This document shows, one piece after another, positions 1-5,525 of a stretch of 6,642 bases of DNA. The notes under the pieces are model-generated. The model was not told the origin of the DNA. It did no database searches and saw nothing but the letters and a program-made list of their open reading frames with translations. The translations under genes and the position numbers were made by a program. This DNA comes from Candidatus Zambryskibacteria bacterium CG_4_9_14_3_um_filter_40_16 (GTDB taxonomy: Bacteria; Patescibacteriota; Minisyncoccia; Phycocordibacterales; Zambryskibacteraceae), in the NCBI GenBank assembly GCA_002791475.1, contig PFXE01000014.1, forward strand, positions 1 to 6,642. Reading direction: 5' to 3'. The number at the start of each line of letters is the position of its first letter. Position 1 is the first letter of the stretch.

Positions 1-1
1 A

Positions 2-493
2 CAAAGTTTGTTTTCTGTTGATGTGGGAGAAAAAATAGTTGCTATTGGTGCATACGTTTTAATGCCAAACCACTTTCATATTATTATAAAGGAAATCAAA
101 GAAAATGGCATAACCGAATTCATGAGGAAATTGCTCACGGCGTATTCAATGTATTTTAATAAGAGACATGAACGAGTCGGCCCACTTTTTCAAGGGACCT
201 TTAAAGCTAAACATTTAGATTATGATCAGTATCTCAAATACCAATTTGCTTATATTCACTTAAATCCAATTAAGCTGATTGAGCCAAAATGGAAAGAAAC
301 CGGAATTAAAAATTTAAGGAGAGCAAGTAGTTATCTAAAAGAGTATACTTTCTCTAGTTATCATGATTATGGTGGTATTACAAGAGAGGAGATAGTGATT
401 CTAAACAAAGATGAATTTCCAGTGTATTTTAAAAACCAATATAGTTTCAAGGGCTTTTTAAAAGACTGGCTCAATTTTGCTGATTCTCCCTAG
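2..493 (+). CDS. REP-associated tyrosine transposase (RAYT, Y1/HUH family), 5'-partial
   Basis: Single-strand DNA transposase of the IS200-like Y1 superfamily, in the RAYT branch thought to act on REP/BIME palindromes. Seen: the hallmark segment YVLMPNHFHIIIK, with the HUH metal-binding pair encoded at 71-73 and 77-79; then GPLFQGTFKAKH; then DQYLKYQFAYIHLNPIK, whose region carries the candidate nucleophilic Tyr; and a C-terminal YTFSSYHDYGG that matches the family's W-S-S-Y element. The frame is open to the left edge, and the first possible start (TTG at 8) leaves only about 20 residues before the HUH, whereas family members have about 60-80 residues there. I therefore treat it as truncated by the window, not as a TTG-started gene. 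The stop is TAG at 491-493. No frameshift is visible, so it could be active. A hairpin follows immediately, and palindromic elements lie in the rnpB gene downstream. Whether this enzyme mobilised them is inference. Confidence 0.9.
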   Translation, partial: QSLFSVDVGEKIVAIGAYVLMPNHFHIIIKEIKENGITEFMRKLLTAYSMYFNKRHERVGPLFQGTFKAKHLDYDQYLKYQFAYIHLNPIKLIEPKWKETGIKNLRRASSYLKEYTFSSYHDYGGITREEIVILNKDEFPVYFKNQYSFKGFLKDWLNFADSP

Positions 494-496
494 ACC

Positions 497-517
497 TCCC
501 GAGGTTCCACCTCGGGA
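497..517. repeat. GC-rich perfect hairpin just after the RAYT gene (REP-like palindrome or terminator)
   Basis: TCCCGAGGT (497-505) and ACCTCGGGA (509-517) pair perfectly over 9 bp around a 3-nt loop, four bases after the transposase stop codon. No T-run follows on the + strand, so it is a poor intrinsic terminator. RAYT genes are commonly flanked by the palindromes they recognise, so a REP-like unit is a plausible reading. A second CTCGGGA (518-524) directly follows the right arm, which ends in the same bases (CTCGGGA, 511-517), and gives a short tandem duplication. Confidence 0.55.
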
Positions 518-544
518 CTCGGGAAATTCGTGAGTATGATTTTG

Positions 545-572
545 TTGATTTTTGTGTTGTAAGTGGTATAAT
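545..572 (+). promoter_or_regulatory. Extended -10 sigma-70-type promoter of rnpB
   Basis: A perfect TATAAT lies at 567-572, preceded by TG at 564-565 (an extended -10, TGGTATAAT). The best -35 is TTGATT at 545-550, with a 16-nt spacer. The predicted start of transcription is near 579-581. This coincides with the 5' strand of RNase P helix P1, which was identified independently from pairing. Confidence 0.8.
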
Positions 573-641
573 TATGGTTGCCTGTATTGGATAGTTGCTT
601 CTTTTTGGTAAAACAAAAAGGGGAGGAAAGTCCGAACATTT

Positions 642-776
642 GCCAATTTTGTCCGCCATAGGCGTTTACAAAATTGAGCGTCTCGCCCCGCACCTGCGCG
701 GCGGACGAACCCGCCTTCGCTTAAAAAGCTTCGGCGAGGTACTCGATTTTGCACCACCTATGGTGGGCAAAATTGG
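642..776 (+). repeat. Insertion element copy 1 in rnpB (inverted palindromic arms, P5/P7 loop)
   Basis: A 135-nt block fills the P5-to-P7 joining loop exactly, where P6 sits in type A RNase P RNA. Its left arm (642-679) is identical to 1035-1072, and its right arm (740-776) matches 1118-1154 with one difference (C744 versus T1122). Each arm is itself palindromic: CAATTTTGT/ACAAAATTG surrounds CGCC-ATA-GGCG on the left, and GATTTTGC/GCAAAATT surrounds CCACC-TAT-GGTGG on the right. The two arms are also inverted repeats of each other, so the whole unit can fold as one long helix. The 60-nt core (680-739) is unlike that of copy 2 but is closed by CTCGCC (682-687)/GGCGAG (733-738). It resembles a BIME (paired inverted REPs). 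No protein is encoded. Confidence 0.85.
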
Positions 777-852
777 AAGAGTAGCGGGTAACACCCGTCG
801 GGAGTAATCCCAGAGATGCGAACAGAGACGCTAACACCCGAAAGGGTGTGAG

Positions 853-911
853 CGCCCTTCCCCACTTTTGAATTTTAGAAAATCTCTAGAAACCAAAAGT
901 GGGGAAGGGCG
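853..911 (+). repeat. 18-bp perfect hairpin replacing P13 of RNase P RNA
   Basis: 853-870 and 894-911 are perfect inverted repeats of 18 bp (CGCCCTTCCCCACTTTTG on the left) around a 23-nt AT-rich loop that contains TAGAAA twice (876-881, 887-892). The hairpin lies between P12 and P14, so it takes the place of P13. Bacterial P13 is usually a short helix capped by a GNRA loop that docks on P12. Perfect pairing without wobbles suggests a recent inverted-repeat insertion rather than an old evolved helix; this is inference. Confidence 0.7.
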
Positions 912-1034
912 AGCTCCGCAGTGATGCGAGAGGTGCAACGGCTAAACTCTTACTTGAATGCAAGGCCGGATCCCGCAAGGCGGGATGTGCCGCTAGATCC
1001 CGAGCGTAAGCGAGGGACCAGATAAATAACTATC

Positions 1035-1154
1035 GCCAATTTTGTCCGCCATAGGCGTTTACAAAATTGAGCATCCCGGGCTAAGCGAGAGGTTCACCCT
1101 CGAACTAACGCTAAGGATACTTGATTTTGCACCACCTATGGTGGGCAAAATTGG
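1035..1154 (+). repeat. Insertion element copy 2 in rnpB (J2/4, next to the catalytic core)
   Basis: A 120-nt block sits between the 3' strand of P2 (ends 1034) and the conserved ACAGAA leading into P4. E. coli has only about three nucleotides (CAC or CACG) there. The arms 1035-1072 and 1118-1154 are those of copy 1 (one difference in 75 positions), with the outer stem CCAATTTTG/CAAAATTGG. The core (1073-1117) differs from copy 1 but is also self-complementary: ATCC/GGAT (1073-1076/1115-1118), AGCG/CGCT (1084-1087/1109-1112) and GAGG/CCTC (1089-1092/1098-1101). Taking it out joins AACTATC to TACAGAATTCGG with a normal-length J2/4, which supports a precise insertion. Confidence 0.87.
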
Positions 1155-1187
1155 TACAGAATTCGGCTTATAGATACAGGAGAAAAA

Positions 1188-1220
1188 TAACAAAAGCCCG
1201 CTTAAAGCGGGCTTTTGTTA
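1188..1220 (+). terminator. Intrinsic terminator of rnpB
   Basis: TAACAAAAGCCCGC (1188-1201) pairs perfectly over 14 bp with 1207-1220 around a TTAAA loop, and the 3' arm ends in a TTTTGTTA stretch. It begins 8 nt after the P1 3' strand. The A-rich left flank means it could work in both directions. It separates the RNA gene from the downstream protein operon. Confidence 0.9.
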
Positions 1221-1291
1221 TGGCTAAATTTCTTCTTGATTTTTTATGAAAATATGGCTTTGTTGAGAGTTTTTTTATTAACAGTTGATGA

Positions 1292-1319
1292 TTGAAAACC
1301 CACATTTTTGGTGTATTAT
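1292..1319 (+). promoter_or_regulatory. Putative promoter of the envelope/lepA gene cluster
   Basis: TTGAAA (1292-1297) and TATTAT (1314-1319) are separated by 16 nt, which predicts a start near 1326 and a leader of about 30 nt before the ATG at 1357. It is the only credible promoter between the rnpB terminator and the first gene. The rest of 1221-1356 is AT-rich, with no RNA gene or operator visible. Confidence 0.55.
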
Positions 1320-1356
1320 TAATACGAGTTAATCAATAATTTAAGTCATAATCTAA

Positions 1357-3783
1357 ATGGAAGAACATATTCAAATATCACGTCCTCGCAAGCTTTCTTT
1401 GGAGAATATTCCGTATTTTGTAATCGGAGTTATCGCTTTAATAATCCCTTTTTTCTATATTCCATCCATCTTTGTAGGCATTACTTTGTCCAAAGCCTTA
1501 TTGTTTTCTGTTGGTGTTATAACTGCTCTGGCTTTCTACATAATAACCGTTATCAAATCAGGGAAAATAGAAGCACCTAAGAATCTAGTTTCTCTGTCTA
1601 TTTTTCTGGTTCCTGTGGCATTTCTCATTTCTGCTCTCGCGCATGGCGGAAACCAGATTTCCCTATTGGGTTTTGTTTTTGAAACCGGTACAGTGGCATT
1701 TGTTTCTTTCGGGTTCGTACTGCTGTTTTTGGTGGGTCAGGTTTTTAGAAGTAAAGAAAAAATATTTTATTCTTACTTCGGCTTCTTCGCGGCTTTCTTC
1801 TTATTGGTTTTGTTTCATATAATAAGATTTATATTTGGCGTAGATACTCTCTCTTTCGGGGTATTTTCTTCTCAAGCCAGTAATTTACTGGGAAACTGGA
1901 ATGACTTGGGCATATTCTTTGGGGCGGGAGCAATATTGTCTTTGGTTACGCTTGAGATGGTTGATCTGAACAAAATATTTAAAATTTTGGTTTACAAGGT
2001 TTTTGTTCTCTCTATAATATTTTTATCCATTATCAATTTCAACACGGTATGGGTTGTTGTGGGGGTATTTTCTCTCGTTATCTTTCTTTACTTTATTTCT
2101 TTTGTCCAGTTTGCGCGCGGACAAGTCGGTGGGGGTGGCGAAACACAAGACCAAAATATTGAAACTCGCGAAGTTCCGATCCAAATCAAGCACTCTAGAA
2201 AAATTTCATACAACGCTTTGGCAACGCTTGTTATTTCAGTTGTATTTATTTTTGCGGGACAGCAATTGGGGGATAAAATTTCTGGTTTTTTAAATATAGC
2301 AAGTGTTGAAGTTCGTCCATCATTTGCCACCACATTTGAGGTTGCGGGCAACGCACTCCAAGAAAATCTTCTACTGGGTTCTGGTCCGAACAACTTTACT
2401 GATAGTTGGCTTAAATTTAAGCCGGACGGAATAAACGATACTATATTCTGGAATACAGATTTCTCTTTCGGTATAGGTTATTTGCCGACATTTGTGACAA
2501 CGACCGGTATTTTGGGGGCAAGTGCTTGGTTGTTTTTCCTTTTGATGTTTGTCATCGTTGGCATAAAAGCTATTTTCCAGCCAATTAGAGACTTGTTTTC
2601 AAAATATCTCATCACTTCATCATTTTTGGTTTCGTTGTTTTTTTGGATAATGACCTTTTTCTACGTTCTAGGCACGGCCAATCTGGTAATGGCGTTTTTC
2701 TTCACGGGGCTTTTTCTTGCCGCTCTTTACAGAGAAAATTTATTGAAAAGTTCAAATGTGTCTATTACCAAACATCCCAAAATAAGCTTCCTTTCAGTTT
2801 TGGTTCTCATTACCGTTCTTATAGGCGATGTTGTGTTGGGTTATGTAGTAATACAAAAATCAATATCATTTGTTTCTTTTCAAAAAGGGCTTTTTGCCAT
2901 TAATCAGGAGCAGAATATTAATAAAGCTGATGAGTACTTTGCAAGAGCGGTTAATTTGGGCAATTACGATGTTTACTACAGAAGTCAGTCAGACACTAAA
3001 CTTGCCAAAGCAAATGAAATTATAAATAGAGAGGTAGCAGGCCCGGATAGTGTAATAAATGAGTTCCAGCAAGTTCTTGCACAAAGCATAGATTCTGCGA
3101 CAAGGTCTACTGAAATAAATCCAACAAATTATCAAAACTGGCTTTCGTTGGCAAGAGTTTTTGCTTCTCTAGTTCCCGCTCCTTTGTCCGTGCCAGGGGC
3201 TTATGAGAATGCGTTACAAGCTTACAACAGGGCACTTGAACTCAATCCAAAAAGTCCGGCAATATACCTTCTCCTAGCTCGTCTTGAGGTGGATAACAAC
3301 AGTCTTGACAAGGCGAAAGAGTTCGCCGCCAAAGCAACAGAACTCAAACAGGATTATGCTGACGCGCATTTTCTAATTTCACAAATAGAGGTTACGCAAG
3401 GAAATCTGGCACAGTCTGTTCCATCTCTTGAGAGGACACTGCTTCTTGCGCCCAATAACCCCGGGCTGTTCTTTCAGCTGGGAGTGCTAAAGTACAATCT
3501 GAAAGATTACGCTGGCGCGGCGGACGCCCTCCAAAGAGCCACATCTTTGGTGCCGGATTATGCCAATGCTAAATATTTCTTGGGTCTTAGCTACTATCAA
3601 GTGGGAGAAAATAATTTGGCCGTTAAGGAATTTGAAGATATCCAAATTACAAATCCAGAAAATGTTGAAGTACAAAATATTTTATCAAATCTCAAAGCCA
3701 ATAAAGACCCGTTTGCGGATGTAAAACCGCCACTGGATGATAAACCAGAAAGCAGAGACGAGCTTCCTATAAAGAGTCAATAG
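1357..3783 (+). CDS. Polytopic O-antigen-ligase-like (Wzy_C) membrane protein with C-terminal TPR domain
   Basis: 808 residues. About 12-13 hydrophobic membrane segments span residues 19-500, broken by a hydrophilic Gly-rich loop (255-285) and a large loop (306-370). That loop carries LLLGSGPNNF (338-347), the G-x-G-x-x-x-F element of the Wzy_C/O-antigen ligase superfamily; GYLPTFVTTTGILG (374-387) follows. From about 590 to 775 there are four to five tetratricopeptide units (for example ENALQAYNRALELNP, AGAADALQRATSLVP), then a charged Pro/Asp-rich tail. Family members transfer or polymerise lipid-linked glycans outside the cytoplasmic membrane, so the TPR region probably faces outside and holds a partner. 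A role in surface glycan or glycoprotein assembly is inferred. The His found in WaaL and PglL a few residues before the conserved Leu is absent here (Gly/Phe/Ile around 371-373). The start is the first ATG, with no clear Shine-Dalgarno. It is 55 nt upstream of murJ. Confidence 0.85.
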   Translation: MEEHIQISRPRKLSLENIPYFVIGVIALIIPFFYIPSIFVGITLSKALLFSVGVITALAFYIITVIKSGKIEAPKNLVSLSIFLVPVAFLISALAHGGNQISLLGFVFETGTVAFVSFGFVLLFLVGQVFRSKEKIFYSYFGFFAAFFLLVLFHIIRFIFGVDTLSFGVFSSQASNLLGNWNDLGIFFGAGAILSLVTLEMVDLNKIFKILVYKVFVLSIIFLSIINFNTVWVVVGVFSLVIFLYFISFVQFARGQVGGGGETQDQNIETREVPIQIKHSRKISYNALATLVISVVFIFAGQQLGDKISGFLNIASVEVRPSFATTFEVAGNALQENLLLGSGPNNFTDSWLKFKPDGINDTIFWNTDFSFGIGYLPTFVTTTGILGASAWLFFLLMFVIVGIKAIFQPIRDLFSKYLITSSFLVSLFFWIMTFFYVLGTANLVMAFFFTGLFLAALYRENLLKSSNVSITKHPKISFLSVLVLITVLIGDVVLGYVVIQKSISFVSFQKGLFAINQEQNINKADEYFARAVNLGNYDVYYRSQSDTKLAKANEIINREVAGPDSVINEFQQVLAQSIDSATRSTEINPTNYQNWLSLARVFASLVPAPLSVPGAYENALQAYNRALELNPKSPAIYLLLARLEVDNNSLDKAKEFAAKATELKQDYADAHFLISQIEVTQGNLAQSVPSLERTLLLAPNNPGLFFQLGVLKYNLKDYAGAADALQRATSLVPDYANAKYFLGLSYYQVGENNLAVKEFEDIQITNPENVEVQNILSNLKANKDPFADVKPPLDDKPESRDELPIKSQ

Positions 3784-3838
3784 AGTTAGTATATCTAAGC
3801 CATGTTTTTTTGGGTGCTTTATTTTCCTATAGCTGTAT

Positions 3839-5518
3839 ATGGTCAAGGGTTTTTTAAATTTTTTTAATAAAGAAGTAAGTGGTATCCACCAGGCGGCTTA
3901 TTTGCTTGCCTTTTTTGCTATTTTTTCTCAAATTCTAGCATTGGTTAGGGATAAACTCCTGGCGTTTACCTTTGGCGCTGGTTCTTTTTTGGATGTTTAC
4001 TATGCCGCCTTTAGGGTGCCCGATTTTATTTTTGTGACTATCGGGTCCATAGTGTCAATGACCGTTATCATCCCTTTTTTGATGGAACGTTTGTCTAAAA
4101 GCAGAGAAGATGCTAGAAAATTGATAGATAGCGTTTTTACTGTTTTTTTTGTGGTTATTGTTATTGTAGCCCTGATAGCTTTCGCCGTATCGGCGCCACT
4201 TTTGAAATTTCTTTTCCCTGGATTTTTATCGGAACAGTTATCCACTTTGGTAATTTTCACAAGAATTCTATTGCTTTCCCCGATTATTCTCGGAATATCA
4301 AATCTTTTTGGAAGCCTAACTCAATCCAGTAATAAATATCTTGTCTATGGTCTTAGCCCGGTTCTGTACAATGTAGGTATTATCTTTGGAATCATTGTTT
4401 TTCTTCCTGTGTTTGGATTGGCTGGTTTGGTTTGGGGGGTTGTTCTTGGGGCCATTTTACATCTTTTGATTCAAGTGCCCGCTGTTTTCAAAATGAACCT
4501 AATACCCAGATTTACAAAAAAGGTAGATTTTCCGTTGGTTATAAAAACATTCGCCACATCAATACCCAGAACACTCGCCCTTTCTTTTACGCACTTGTCT
4601 ATTTTGGCCCTACTTTCTCTAGCATCAACACTTTCGCCGGGCTCAATCTCAATTTTTAATTTTTCTTTTAACCTGCAATCAGTTCCTCTAAGTATTATTG
4701 GGGTGAGCTACTCGCTAGCGGTTTTCCCTACAATTTCAAAACTTTATGTGCAAAATCGCAAAGACGATCTGACCAGAGAAATTTCTTCTTCGGCAAGGCA
4801 TATTATTTTCTGGTCCATTCCGTTTACTGTTATTTTTATTGTCTTGAGGGCCCACATTGTAAGAATTATTTTGGGTTCGGGTAATTTTGACTGGGCAGAT
4901 ACCAGACTGACGGCCGCCGCGCTTGCTCTTTTTGCTTTCTCTCTTTTTCTGCAGAATCTTTCTCTTTTGATCGTGCGGGGATTTTATGCCATTGGGAACA
5001 CCAAGACTCCTTTGGTGGTAAATTTCATTTCCGCCGGCACAATAATAATTTCCGCATATTGGTTTTTGAATCTTTTTAATAATCATATGGTATTTAGATT
5101 TTTCATTGAATCCTTGTTTAAGGTGTCAGACATCCCGGGCACCTCGGTGTTGATGTTGCCCCTTGCGTATACTGCCGGTTCTATTGTAAACGGTATTGTT
5201 TTGTTGATAATCTTTGGTAGTAAACTCAAGGGTTTTGTTCGTTCAATATTCCCAACATTTTTCCAAAGTCTTTCCGCTTCAGTAATAATGGGAGCGTTTA
5301 TTTTCCTTTCACTTCGTGTGTTTGATAATATTTTCTCTTTGGATAGATTTTTTGGGCTTTTGGGGCAGGCGTTCTTTTCCGCCACCATAGGAATAGCGGT
5401 TGGTGTTCTGATATTACTTCTCCTTAAAAATAATGAAATAAAAACAATATGGGCTAACGCGCATCAAAAATTCTGGAAGAAAGCTGTTATAGTGGGTCCT
5501 GACCCGGAAGTTGTCTAA
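3839..5518 (+). CDS. murJ: Lipid II flippase MurJ (MOP/MviN family)
   Basis: Integral membrane flippase moving lipid-linked peptidoglycan precursor to the outer leaflet. 559 residues, slightly longer than the usual 510-530, with about 14 hydrophobic segments. Seen: N-terminal FSQILALVRDKLLAFTFGAG (29-48), then LDVYYAAFRVPDF (51-63), the MviN signature; SIPRTLALSF in the middle; and FNLQSVPLSIIGVSYSLAVFP, matching the TM8 region. Arg37 and Asp52 correspond to E. coli Arg24 and Asp39. However, the positions of E. coli Arg18, Arg52 and Arg270 are Gln31, Phe65 and Asn278. The ATG at 3839 is the first start after an in-frame stop at 3830, and no Shine-Dalgarno is visible. Only 7 nt separate its stop from lepA, and no terminator or promoter is seen on either side, so cotranscription with both neighbours is likely. 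With the ligase-like gene upstream it suggests an envelope-assembly cluster. Transport of another lipid-linked glycan is an alternative. Confidence 0.92.
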   Translation: MVKGFLNFFNKEVSGIHQAAYLLAFFAIFSQILALVRDKLLAFTFGAGSFLDVYYAAFRVPDFIFVTIGSIVSMTVIIPFLMERLSKSREDARKLIDSVFTVFFVVIVIVALIAFAVSAPLLKFLFPGFLSEQLSTLVIFTRILLLSPIILGISNLFGSLTQSSNKYLVYGLSPVLYNVGIIFGIIVFLPVFGLAGLVWGVVLGAILHLLIQVPAVFKMNLIPRFTKKVDFPLVIKTFATSIPRTLALSFTHLSILALLSLASTLSPGSISIFNFSFNLQSVPLSIIGVSYSLAVFPTISKLYVQNRKDDLTREISSSARHIIFWSIPFTVIFIVLRAHIVRIILGSGNFDWADTRLTAAALALFAFSLFLQNLSLLIVRGFYAIGNTKTPLVVNFISAGTIIISAYWFLNLFNNHMVFRFFIESLFKVSDIPGTSVLMLPLAYTAGSIVNGIVLLIIFGSKLKGFVRSIFPTFFQSLSASVIMGAFIFLSLRVFDNIFSLDRFFGLLGQAFFSATIGIAVGVLILLLLKNNEIKTIWANAHQKFWKKAVIVGPDPEVV

Positions 5519-5525
5519 ATTTTAT

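Larger units (their letters stand above)
581..1180 (+). ncRNA. rnpB: RNase P RNA (catalytic RNA of tRNA 5'-end maturation), enlarged by two insertions
   Basis: Ribozyme subunit of RNase P, which removes 5' leaders from pre-tRNAs. Seen: the conserved core GGGAGGAAAGTCC (621-633), CGAACAGAGA (819-828), and ACAGAATTCGGCTTAT (1156-1171). Helices that pair: P1 581-587/1174-1180; P2 590-596/1028-1034; P3 601-607/614-620; P4 AAG-U-CCGAA (628-636) with TTCGG-CTT (1162-1169), keeping the bulged U and changing both strands relative to the GGG/CCC of E. coli; P5 637-641/956-960; P7 777-781/947-951; P8 near 785-797; P9 GGGA-GTAA-TCCC; P12 ACACCC-GAAA-GGGTGT; P13 853-870/894-911; P14 with a GTGA loop at 921-924; a P15/P16 hairpin near 970-986; P18 with a GTAA loop near 998-1017. 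P6/P17 is not found. The length of 600 nt is well above the usual 350-400; removing 642-776 and 1035-1154 leaves about 345 nt. A promoter lies just upstream and a terminator just downstream. Confidence 0.95.

Noticed and set aside
595..807. Open frame of 70 codons over the 5' half of rnpB
   Set aside because: It lies wholly in the RNase P RNA and its first insertion; no family resemblance, and the RNA structure explains the sequence.
642..1154. Insertions as group I or group II introns, or as a CRISPR array
   Set aside because: They are 120-135 nt, have no intron core motifs or ORF, and there are only two copies with inverted palindromic arms far apart, not regularly spaced direct repeats.
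494..1220. tmRNA or a riboswitch as an explanation for the structured region
   Set aside because: The P4 strands, CR sequences and P1/P2 closure match RNase P RNA specifically; no tRNA-like acceptor end or tag frame is seen.
3802..3867. Short ORF of 21 codons (starts MFFWVLYF) overlapping the murJ start, possible leader peptide
   Set aside because: No ribosome binding site and no attenuator hairpin; Phe-rich composition follows from T-runs in AT-rich DNA.
4501..4570. AATACCCAGA repeated at 4501-4510 and 4561-4570
   Set aside because: A 10-base match within coding sequence in different contexts; compatible with chance.
4736..5388. Antisense frames of 101-116 codons inside murJ
   Set aside because: Shadow frames opposite a clearly coding gene; no recognisable domain.
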